From assembly GCA_033065855.1 (NCBI GenBank), contig JAVXUO010003001.1, forward strand, positions 372,001-436,000: DNA of 64,000 bases. The letters are read 5' to 3'. Under the pieces are notes generated by a model. It ran no database searches. It was not told the origin of the DNA and saw only the letters and a program-made list of their open reading frames with translations. This document shows positions 45,374 to 56,100 of this stretch, one piece after another. Origin of the DNA: Escallonia rubra. Lineage: Eukaryota; Streptophyta; Magnoliopsida; Escalloniales; Escalloniaceae. The position numbers and the translations under genes were made by a program. Position 1 is the stretch's first letter. Every line of letters begins with the position of its first letter.

Positions 45374-47807
45374 AACTCGAGGGTCATTCTCTCAAATCTG
45401 GCTGTTGGCAAAGGGTTAATTGCAGAGTATTCCTTTCAGAATTACTCTAGAAATTTATTTAGTCACTATTTCTTTGGGCCCCACAGGAGATATCATATAT
45501 ATATTTCTTGACGTAATTAGGCCCTTGCACATTGTTCAGACCTTGTAAGGGACAATGAGAGAAGTTATACAAGGCTACATATAATTAACTTCTTGTGTCA
45601 ATAATATTGTGAATTTTTGGGCCATGAAGGTGACAAACACTTCAATACTGGATGCACCATTATCAGACATATGCATCAGCACGTCCGCAGCACCAACTTA
45701 TCTTCCTGCACATTACTTCAAAAACCAAGATAGGGAAGGGAATGAGCGAGAGTTCGACCTCATCGACGGTGGTGTTGCAGCTAATAACCCGGTAAAGCAA
45801 AATCAAACGTCAAAGCCCAAAATCACAATGCTGAAGTGATCAATAAGATCTTATGTTTGAGCTTTTAATTTCATCCTTTCATATTTTCAGACTTTGCTTG
45901 CCATTAGTGAAGTGACAAAGCAAGTTTTCAAGGAGAACCCAGACTTCTTCCAGATCAAGCCTATGGATTATGGTCGCTTTCTCGTGATCTCAATTGGAAC
46001 GGGTGCAGGCAAGAGTAGGCACAATTTTAACGCCAAAAAGGCATCCAAATGGGGGCTTGTGGGGTGGTTATTCAACAATGGTGCTACTCCATTACTCCAT
46101 GCTTATGGTGAAGCAAGTGCAGATATAGTTGATTTTCACAACAGTGTGGTTTTTGAAGCCCTTCACTCTGAAGCTAAATACCTTCGGATCCAAGTAAGCC
46201 GGGGCTAATGCCTTAATTTGATTGAAGAGTGTACGTCAAGTAATGCTTTTATTGACGTTTTTTGCTCTAAAATGTCGAAAATCAGGACGACACGCTAAGC
46301 GGGGTACTAAGTTCGTTAGCTGTTGCTACACCGGAGAACTTGGAAAATCTGGTGAAAGTCGGGGAAGGGCTATTGAAGAAACCAGTTTCACGGGTCAATA
46401 TGGACACCGGCCACTATCAAACAGTTGAAAACGGCGGCACCAACATGGAAGCACTTCAAAGGTACATACAGGGGCGGAATCAGAAAAATTTTCCTGGGGG
46501 GTACAAAAATTCTATTGAATCATTTGAATGCACCAAAATATATATATATATAGTAAAATAATATTATAAAGAGATTTTTTTAAATCTCTATATAATCACT
46601 GAATTAAACGCAAATTAAGAACTTTACTAAATCTCTATATAATCACTGAAATTAAACTATACCAATATTTCGATACTCAAAATTTTAGAATTAAACTTTA
46701 GGTTTATGATACTTTTAATGTACAATATATTTGTATTGACATCTATATACATGCAAAATAACCAAAGTCTGTAGCATAAGCATCGACATACAAATATAAA
46801 ATAAATAATAACAATAAATTAACGATAATTTACCAAAACAGTGGGCCACTCCGTCAAGCACTCAAGTCTCAAGTAGACAACACTCAACAGACAACAGACA
46901 AATTCACCACGGCTGGATGCAGCTCCACCAAGAATTGGGATGAAGCAACATACAACAGACAATTTCCCAACAATAAATCCCAGCAATCGTCAGTGCAGTA
47001 GCTCGCGGTCGCCGGCAGCCGGCAGGGTGACTGGGTGAGGCACTCCGTCAAACAGATATGGTCGCGTGGTCGAACGGCGTCAAGTAGTGGCACTCCGTCA
47101 AGCAGATCTGGTGACTGGTCGCGTGGTCAGACGCCGAACAAGGACTAGGAGATCTGGTCGCCGGCGGAGTGCCGTTTTTTCAAGATCTGGTCGCCGGTCG
47201 GAGATCTACAAGGTGGGTTCAGACCGTTCAGTCGCGTGGTGTCGCTGACAATATGCCAGATCTAGTCGTCGATCGTTACGTCCACTGTCCACCGGTGAGA
47301 GAGAGAGAGAGAGCGCGCGCGCTGAGTTGTGGTCTCGGGGAACGGGGTATCGGGGATGGGGGAACGGCGTCTCGGAAAATGGGTGGTGCGATTCCCTAAA
47401 AAAAAAAAAAAAAATTTCAGAAGTGAGGGGGTGCTTCAGCCCCCCCTTGCCACAACATAGGTCCGCCCCTGGGTACATATATATATCATGCTATATATGT
47501 CCCTGAAAAAGACACGCTTGATGACTCTGTTTATTATAAACTCTTTTTAATTATAAATATTGGTCGGTATTTAAAGTTGTGCTGACATTCCTAGCGTTTC
47601 TAAAAATAAATCGTAACTCGTCAACAGATTTAAAATAAGTGTTTTTTAATGATAAAGGGAGTATGAACTACTAGAACGTGTTCAACAGTTTGCATCACTA
47701 ATCGTTTCTTGGTTACACTTTGCAGGTTTGCGAAATTACTCTCGGATGAAAGAAAACTTCGCGAGTCAAAATTCATAGAAAAAGGAATTCAGGATCACAG
47801 AATATGA
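44394..47807 (+). CDS. Patatin-like phospholipase, tandem copy 2 (~409 aa)
   Basis: Seven exons: 44394-44531, 44640-44821, 45144-45330, 45630-45791, 45891-46193, 46286-46461 and 47726-47807. They total 1,230 bases in frame. DGGGIRG is at 25-31, Ser66 in GTSTG, and Asp215 in [11 protein letters not shown]. The layout and intron positions match the copy at 38015, with one extra codon in exon 3 and a longer C-terminus. There is no signal peptide, so a cytosolic pPLA-II-type lipid acyl hydrolase is likely. Intron 6 is enlarged to about 1.26 kb by a 1-kb hAT element whose 8-bp duplication includes the donor site of exon 6. Intron 3 begins with a (TC)n(AC)n microsatellite. The coding sequence itself appears intact. 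Confidence 0.92.
45333..45374. repeat. (TC)n(AC)n microsatellite in intron 3 of patatin-like gene 2
   Basis: About ten TC units pass directly into about ten CA units, just inside the 5' end of the intron. Confidence 0.9.
46469..47471. mobile_element. Non-autonomous hAT element, 1,003 bp, at a splice donor of patatin-like gene 2
   Basis: The ends CAGGGGCGGAATC and GGTCCGCCCCTG form short terminal inverted repeats of the plant hAT type. The 8-bp GGTACATA flanks both sides exactly (46461-46468 and 47472-47479). The left half is AT-rich; the right half is GC-rich (about 46990-47400, GGTCGCCGGC-type repeats), ending in an A-tract and GTGAGGGGGTGC. It has no transposase. Confidence 0.93.
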
Positions 47808-47820
47808 ACCATGTTGTTGT

Positions 47821-47932
47821 AAAGCATAATTTATTAGGAGATAACGCATCTAATTTATCAAGCTAGTTAGGTGGGTGTGAATAAAAAAGTATGATTTATT
47901 GGAAGATAACGCATCTAATGGATCAAGCTAGT
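47821..47932 (+). repeat. Tandem duplication in the 3' flank of patatin-like gene 2
   Basis: AGATAACGCATCTAAT and ATCAAGCTAGT recur with a period of about 66 bases, just after the stop at 47807 and probably within the 3' UTR. Confidence 0.75.
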
Positions 47933-48001
47933 GAGTTATTTTATTTATATCTATTTTAGAATGAAATATGTCAATAAAAGATGAATAAACTTTGGCTGCT
48001 C

Positions 48002-48211
48002 CTTCGGTTGCAAGAATCTTCCTCCAACCCCATATATAGTGACAATTAATAGTCACTAAATATCTTTAGTGGCTTTTCTGTTTACACTTTCAGTAACAAC
48101 TCTTAACAGCATTTTTTTAGCGTTACTAAATAAAAGTCACTAGAAATATTTAACAACCATTAATTGTCGCTACATGGGGTGTAGGAGGAAGATTCCTTCA
48201 ACCCGAGTTGC
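48002..48211. mobile_element. Small MITE with long inverted repeats (~210 bp)
   Basis: The left arm (GAATCTTCCTCCAACCCCAT...GACAATTAAT) and right arm (ATTAATTGTCGCTACATGGGG...GGAGGAAGATTCC) are imperfect inverted repeats of about 70 bp, leaving a short centre. It has no coding. The superfamily is unclear because the target duplication could not be identified. Confidence 0.6.
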
Positions 48212-48350
48212 AATCAAATTTTTTCCATAAAAGATCCTTATCATATCCTCAGTGCAAGTCTATATTTAATTTACTATCTCCTTGGGTATATCCTAAGCCC
48301 CAGCAGGTGGGGGAGAAAACAAAAGGTGGGTGGGGATATAAAAAGGGAAT

Positions 48351-48422
48351 TCCGTTGCCGGGACTTGAACCCGGGTCTCTCGGGTGAGAGCCGAGTATCC
48401 TAACCAACTAGACTACAACGGA
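48351..48422 (-). tRNA. tRNA-Glu (anticodon CTC)
   Basis: The 72-base minus-strand sequence starts TCCGTTGTAGTCTAGTTGG and folds as a complete cloverleaf: acceptor stem TCCGTTG/CAACGGA, D-arm with the TAGTCTAGTTGGTTAGGATA A/B-box region, anticodon loop CTCTCAC with CTC, and T-arm CCGGGTTCAAGTCCCGG. There is no intron. A TTTTT run at 48341-48345 provides a pol III terminator. It appears functional. Confidence 0.97.
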
Positions 48423-48696
48423 TTTTGTCAGTTATATTGATTAATTCCCTTTTCTTCGTCATTTTAGTTGGACAATTATATGATTTTTCACCTCAATTAT
48501 CTCGGCTCTTGTGACACTGAAATATGAAGCGAAAGGTCTTTACCAGTGGGTTATCGCCAGAGTCTCAAGAGAGAAATTCTAGGACATCCCTCCCACTGTT
48601 GCTTCTCATATTTCGATCTGTGGCAATTGATAAGGAAAACTTTCGCTGCAACTCCCCCTTTGGTAACCAAAAGCTGGCACAAATACTATTGGTTAC

Positions 48697-49127
48697 TGTT
48701 GTGGCCAAAAACTGACCGGGACCGAACGAGCGTCGGTTGGGACCAAACGAGCACGCGAGCAGACCTGCAAAGCACAACACGAGCAAACGGTGACGCGCCG
48801 AGACCCCCGGAGGGGGCTCCGGCGGGGAGCCTCCGATGCTTAAGTCAGTCCATCATTTTGAGAGAGTATCTGATAATATTATAAAGTGTCAGACCTTACC
48901 ATCTTCATCCCTTTCACTTTCATTTTATAGGAAAGTATTAAATGGTCGGTTACGTCCCCTTAATGGGGAGTTAACAAAATTGATGGGTAGTTATTTACCC
49001 ATAATGGGAGAGTGGGAGAGTGGGTAAATGCCACTTCCTACCTCTCCAAGAGTCATGGGGTAGTTTCAGACTTCTCTGATTGCGACACGTGTCGCTCTCC
49101 CACATGTGTATATTTTTACCCATATCA
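48697..49127. mobile_element. Solo LTR, 431 bp
   Basis: It starts TGTTGTGGCC and ends ACCCATATCA, and is flanked by GTTAC on both sides (48692-48696 and 49128-49132). No internal region is present, so it arose by recombination between two LTRs. The second copy of the family is at 36309-36748. Confidence 0.88.
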
Positions 49128-49189
49128 GTTACATTTGTGAAAAGACATAAGCAAAAACTAGAAAAGTGTGGCAAAATGTGTATATATAT

Positions 49190-51445
49190 ATTTTTTTGAT
49201 TGAAAGTGGGAATATATATCAAGATCAGAAGAAAAAAAAAATTACAAAGCGTAGTTAGTATGGATGACTAGCTCATCCATAAAACAGGAAATAAAACATG
49301 GATTACAACTCAATCCAACATGAATAGATGACTCAAAAAAAAAGTGCAAGAAACAATACCACATGGGCAGCAACAAAAATGACCCAATCAAGAAGGAGAA
49401 CCACAAGCTATACATATATCTATCCATTCCTGCTGCACTCCTTGCCCTGATCGACTAGCAAAAAAAGCCAAAGATGAAGCAAAAACTAACACTCCGTTTT
49501 TGTCCTGAGCGATATACAACAAATGCGACTTCTTGCAGCAAATAGTCATCCTGGACAAAAGTAGAGCTCCTACTGCCGACTGAAAGGAACTAATGCAAAT
49601 CTGATACAAAATTTGTGAAGAAGAAAGTAAGAAGATCGTATGAAATAGATTAGCATTGTGCATCTAGAGAATAGCAAAAAGAATAGCAGAATTCATAGCA
49701 CTGAAAGGATCCAAAGTAAAACTATTCACAGTACTAGTCCCCATTGGAACCCAAGAGGAGTTGAGCAGAACCAAGCCAATGCCATAATAAGGCAAATCTT
49801 TAGTTGGAACCACCGAGATAGAACAAAATGTAGGGGAAGTAGGAACAGAACGGTGACACTCGACAGAGAAATGAAGAGGGTAAAGAGGGGGATAAAAGTG
49901 CTGGAAGGATGGAAGACGATGAGTGTGTCTAGGAGTTGGTCGAAGTTCCTTCTGTTTAATTGTCCATAAGCAGCGAATAAAGGTACGGGTAGCACTAATC
50001 TAATAAAAAAAGAGCTACGAGCTAGCATCAAAGTAGAATTGGCACAGAACAACTTATCCAGGAATTAACCAGGCTTTTACCGAATTACCATGAGTTGCTA
50101 AGCATGCAGTTCCATTCACTGTCTGCCAAAGCGGTTAAACAATGGAGCATTCCATGAACAAATGAGCATGAGTTTTAGAGAACAGGGAATATAGGGGACA
50201 AAGGTTGAAAACTGGAACATTTTCTTGACCAGTTCTGAATGAAGTGGTAATCATTCATATAAGAGCTGCCAAATAAAGTACTTGAATTTTTCAGGGAAAG
50301 GTTTCCAAAGTTTCTGCCAAATACCAGCGCGGAGTCCAGTCTGCACCTCAGCATGTCCTAGGCTTTGGAGCACTAAAAACTAATGGCAACGCTTAACAAA
50401 AAAGGAATCATGGTGCCCAAGGGGCCAAAATCTGTCATCTTGCAAATTGTCTAAAGAAAGGCCAAGATGAAGTATCTGAGTGACAATTGCTGGAGGAAGA
50501 TATGCAGCAAAGGATTTAAGTTCCACGAACGCGAATTTGACAATAACAAGTGATGAACCTTCAAATGTAAGTACTTAGGGGTACAAAAGACTTGTAGCTT
50601 AGATGGAACGATGTTTGGCAACCACCAATCGATCCAAAACGAAATGGATCTCCCATCTCTAGTATGCCATTGAAGATCCTGTTTCAACGATCTTTATCCC
50701 ACTAAAATACAAAGCCAAATCCAAAACCCGACTCTTGTGTATTGAACATCAAGGAAATGTTTTGATGTGAAAGCTTCCAAGCTTGTTTAGTTAACAAGGC
50801 TTGATTAAACAAATGATGAAAGTACAAAAATAATGACCCCCAAGACCCTTAGGTAAACAAAGAGTAGGCCAGGGGATCAATGAATTGACTTTCTATTTGT
50901 CTCGCCAGACCACCAAAATCGAGCAAGAATTTAATCAAGTTGCAAGCCAATGAACAAGAAATCTATAAACAGACATGTAATGAATAAGAAGAGAGGACAG
51001 AACAGACTAAATTAAAGTGGCTAGGCCAGCCTCATTGAGAAGTAAGCCCAACCAGTGAGCACATCGGTCTTGAACCCGGCCCACTAGACTATGAAATTTT
51101 TTCTTTTTTTGAGTCGAAATATCCAAATTAACGCCCACATACCGACCCAAAGAAGTGGAGGCAGTGAATTCAAAACCCGTTTCAATAAGTTATTTGACCG
51201 CACTCGAAGCATTAGGGCTTATCAAAAGGGCTTGACTTATTCCAGTTAATAGCTTGACTCGACCATTTGCAGTATAAAGTTAGGACATTCTTAATCTCTG
51301 TAATACTACGACTAATATCTTTACGAAATCTCAAGAAAAGATATGCCATCGGCAAAATGTGTAGTTAAAAGTATCACCAATGCAATATAGCCACAATCTT
51401 TTTGTTGCTAAAAAGGGGGATATTGAAAGTTTGTCTCAACCATGG
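49190..51445 (-). pseudogene. LINE (L1-type) remnant, RT end to RNase H region
   Basis: On minus, broken frames read GETNRKSIHW... at about 50900, QDLQWHTRDGRSISFWIDWWLP at 50620-50685 (typical zf-RVT region), and DKNGVLVFASSLAFFA at about 49460, which resembles an RNase H domain. There are many stops and frameshifts. T-runs at 49191 and 49230 may be the poly-A tail. The 5' part with most of the reverse transcriptase is missing. Confidence 0.7.
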
Positions 51446-51446
51446 G

Positions 51447-52430
51447 GGTTTTTTTTTTGGTAGAGTAGGAGAGTTGCATTGATAAAATAAGGTTACAAAA
51501 TTGCTCTGTTATAGAGCTTACAGAGATTATAGGTTACAGCATTCCCGTGACTCAGAATACATAACCGCAAAGGTCGAAAAGTAACAATACACCTAATAAA
51601 CTTACAAAACAAGACACAAGGTGGTAACTATAGAACAGACAATCAGGAACCGCGCACGGCCCAAAGGTGAGCACACCGATTTAGAAAGTGCACACCCCAA
51701 GGATTTTCAACACCACAATATTCATCCTTCTACTATCGCGTATCAAATCCGAACGAAGGAAACACTGTTCACCCGTAACATACCAAAGTAGTTACACAGG
51801 AGGCTCAAAACCAGGAAAGAGCCCTAAACGGGCCTCGGATCCCCCAATTTACTTTCCAACAGAACTCACCCCCCCCCCCCCTTAAGACCCTATCCCCCCC
51901 ACCCCACCCTCCCAAAACCGCTAGGGTTCCCACGAAACAAACCCAAAACAAGGTTAATCCCCTCCACAACAAGCCTCATGTTACTACTACTGCCACCACG
52001 ACCAACCGCATACCCGTCCTCTACCTCTTTGCAATAGGAAACAAATAAGAATGAAATTTATACAACTGCAGGATCATTCAGAAATGACGGTCAAAATCGC
52101 TGGTGAAATTCCGGTTACCGCCGGAAAGATTCCGGTCACCTTTGGCGAAAGGTGGAAAGAGGACGATCGAGCAGATCTACTTAGATCTGCCTAGATCGAC
52201 GGAGGTTGGAGACCTACCTTGAGGTCGCCGTCTCCGTTGATCCGGTGAGCTGCGCTTCGCCATGATTCTCCCACCACTTTTGCCGCCGGCCACCACACGA
52301 GACGAGTACAAGGAACCTACAATCTACTCGCTGGAGTGGCTCCCGCCCCACTGCGCGTGGGGCGGCCATGGTGACGTTCTGCTGTGCTTGCTTTTAGAGA
52401 GAAGGTAGAGAGTATTTTTATTGATGTATC
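51447..52430 (-). mobile_element. LINE-derived non-autonomous element (relative of 26401-29879)
   Basis: It has a T10 run at 51449-51458 (poly-A on minus), then the shared GAGTTGCATTGATAAAAT...GTTACA...GCATTCCCGTGACTCAGAAT block, a C-rich stretch (51871-51910), GATCTACTTAGATCTGCC, a GCCGCCGG region, and TTTTAGAGAGAAGGTAGAGAG at the end. The order matches the element at 26401. The stretch from 51688 to 52511 holds open frames without recognisable products. No clear target duplication was seen. Confidence 0.65.
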
Positions 52431-53158
52431 ATGTAAAAATAATATAATTGTATGGACAAATTTTTGGTTTTCCGACATCCACCCACCAACACAAACCATG
52501 AAAGTGCTCATTATAGAAGTTCTTATAGGTTTACACTCTCTTCGGTAATCATATTATCCATTTTTTGTTTATTTCACACTCATGTTACAAAACTTGCTAA
52601 ACAGAAGGGAGATTTCTTCATCTAATCTTGATTCATCTCTTTCAAAAGAATTGCTAGAACGTTACATCTTTCGAATAAATTTCAGTACAAAAATTCCTGT
52701 ATGCAGCAATCCCTTTATATTACAGCTTAATAAATTTCTTTAGACGGAATTCCTTGTAATCCCTGTTATATCACAGCTCATACCGCAAACTTCCACCAAT
52801 TCAGCAACAAAATCGCTGTTAAAGCTTATTAGTGACATTTCTAACAGCACATATAGTACATTTGCAACCCCCAACCTACACAAAATGCACAATTTAGCAA
52901 ATACAACACTGGAGATGATGTTTCAAACTTTGAGCTCAAACTACCCAATATGCCAGCAAAAAAGCACAAAAAGCCCTGACACTCAAAAACTTGTCACCAC
53001 ACTCGTCTGAACTAATCCAATACTAAAAAATGATAGCTTCTTTCCTTTTTCATCAAAGAATTTCTACATGCTAGAATGTTCTGTGGCCCTATGATTTAAG
53101 TAAAACTTCAGAATCAATGAATAAATGAACCCAATTTTGCTACGATGTACATTACAAT
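52431..53158. other. 3' flank of the CTLH gene
   Basis: AT-rich DNA after the stop codon at 53159 on minus; it would contain the 3' UTR. No other gene was recognised. Confidence 0.45.
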
Positions 53159-56100
53159 CTATGCAAATATCTGCTGAATCACCGTCTCGGCATTCCCATT
53201 GTACTGCGCCAAAAGATGGATAGCATCGGCCCTTGGCATAGCGAGAAATTCCTGCAACAAGCAGAGACATGAGTATCTAGGAATACAGTGATCATCTAAT
53301 AACTACACATGAATAAAACCCCCCATCCCGCAGTGCATGGCTGTTCAGAAAAAAATGACAGTTATGGGACAGGAGCATAGCACAAATTCGAGTAGTAGTA
53401 TGAAGCCAAAAGCTCAGAAAGACTCACCATAACTTTAAGCACTGCGTTTTCATCACATGCATCTCCGGGTGAAACTTGAGGCGGACTCTCCCCATCTTCC
53501 TGCATTCTACTGTTTGACGATACCGTAACTTGGGAAGAATCGTGGGTGCAAGTATCTGCGTTCTTGGCATCAGCATCAGCAAGCAAATGGGTTTTCACTT
53601 CTTTCAGTGTATCTATCTTTAAAAGACCTTCAAAGCTGTCCTTGCACATCTGAAGCTTAAACCATTCGCCATGCGTGTAAAGGGTTGCTCTTATTATCTT
53701 CATCAGCTGGGGTTCTTCGATTCCAAGCCGCTTACCAACAGCAACCTGTGCATGCCAACATATATAAGAATTGTTGTCATACTTAACTGTATACATGTAA
53801 ACATACATATCATAAATACACATGCATATATACATACAGAAAACTTTCTAACGTGTTTAACAAAAACCAGTACAGTATAACAAGGAAAGAAGCTCGGAAA
53901 CAGTTTGACTCGAAGGTCTCCAACCAAACCTTCTACTATGATCATGTGAACTGAGAATAAATCAGACTTCATGATGTAGATGAACTATAAATGAGGATTG
54001 CAATTTCCACAACAAGATTAGCTAGTAATTTAACTTTTAGAAATCCACTCCCCCAGCATTCTCCTTTTCCTTAGGACCGACATTCCTATAAAAGAACCCT
54101 TTTTAAGGATAGAATATCCTGAAATATGCGTAGGTAATCCTGCCATAAACATTCCTGGCTTCTTGTCTATGATAGTCATACCCTTTTTAAGGCATAAAAA
54201 ACCAGCAATATGCTTGGTATAGAAGGACCCCTTTTCCGCATCCTGTGTTGAAACGTAAAATTTTTTGTCTCTGACTAGTATTTTAGCGACAAATGCAGTG
54301 TTATAATCAAAAGAGGGCATACAAACCTTCCTCTATGGTTTACTTCTATAATATAGATGGAGACACGCATAAAGAGAATGCAACTAGAACATGACATGGA
54401 TGTATTGCAGGGGTAGACCCAGGAAGTCTAATTGGAGGGGGCCAAAAAGTCATAAAAAATTGATGGTTAACATAAAAGAATTTAGAAGGTTCAAGTTCAC
54501 ATAAAACATGAAAAATAAAAAATATTAAATTTTGAAGTAGTTCGTCAAGGTTTTACAAAACAAGAAAACATAAAAAAAGTAACTTTTCTAATATGTATGA
54601 ATCAATGGTCAAAGCAGAACTCGGCGTTCTTTATAATCACGGAAGTCATCAATTGTCGAGTCGATATTAAATGTCTCCACAATATCTTTCTCAATCTCCA
54701 CGAAAGTCGTTCATCAGCATTATTATTGTTAACAATTTTTGTTTGAAAGAGAAAATCAATTGTGCGTGACTTTGGGACTTCCCTATTTACACAAAGAAGC
54801 ATATTATAATTAGCGTCACTATTCAATACGTTATTGCAAAATAGATTGCTCAATTTGACTACTAATCATATAGTTTTTCTATTCATAATGATTTATTTAA
54901 CTTGGTAACAAATTACTAATCTTGCATGAAAGAAGCTCAACTCTCACTGTATAGATGTATTACTAATGTGATTATTAATTGTATGACTACAATAGTTACA
55001 TATAAATTAACACACTATAAGATTTTAAATTGAAAAAAAAAAAAAGGATCTAACCTTGATCGATTCGTTTGTTTTTTTGTAATCTGGAGATTTGGAACTT
55101 GAAAGAATGAAGATGGAGAAAGGGAATGAGAAAGACAAAAATAATGACGGCCGGTGACACAAACAGTGGAAAACATAACAAAATAAAACCCTAATGAATT
55201 AATGCTACCATATAGTGGCATTTTCATAAATATGTTAAATATGATTACCCATTATTTAAAAAATCAAAAAAACAATACCAAAAGCTTGGGGGGGGGGGGG
55301 GGTGTATTTGAAAAATCAAGAAAACAATCCCAATGGGCAGGTTATGTGGGTGGTCCGTCCCTGATGTATTGGATATTATTCACAAATGAGAAATTGGAGA
55401 ACTTCGGTAGAGAAATGCAGCCCACTAAATTTAGCTACTGAATGGTGAATAGATTCACAACTCAGATATCCAGGGAAATTTTTATAGGGAGAAAAGGTAC
55501 ATCAGAAAGCAATTCTGTTTTCTCGACCTATAGTATCTATGCTGCACAAGTATGACTCAAATTCATTGGAAATTCATGAACTGCAACATGAAATATTCCG
55601 AGAACTTGAAGTCCCTTCTATATAAAAAATATACACATCCAGATGACCAAAAAATACATCCACAACTTGAAGCCCCCCACCCCCCCCACCCAAAATTCAT
55701 GGAGACTGGAGTGACAGGTAGAAAGGAGAGCAAGATACGGTTAAAGAATCAGAAATTCTTGTGCAGGCACAAAGCCCTTTCCCATCTCTTCTGTCTAGAC
55801 GGGATACCACAGTTGCATTCTTCATCATACCCCATCTACACCTTGTGCATTATTAGAAATTTCATACCAAGCTGGAGAGGTGGATAAGAGTTAAACTTAT
55901 CTTGCATGCATATTTGTACTAACCATTAAGGGAGAATACCCTTACAGTATTGTGCATTGTGATTTCCAATTATTGCCATACCATTACTTGTCAGTTAATT
56001 ATATTCTCAAATGCACCAGTTTGAGACTCAAAAAACCCCTATGCCTTTAGGCTTCAGTTGCAAAACATAAACAAGAACAATGATGTCCCTCTTTCAGATG

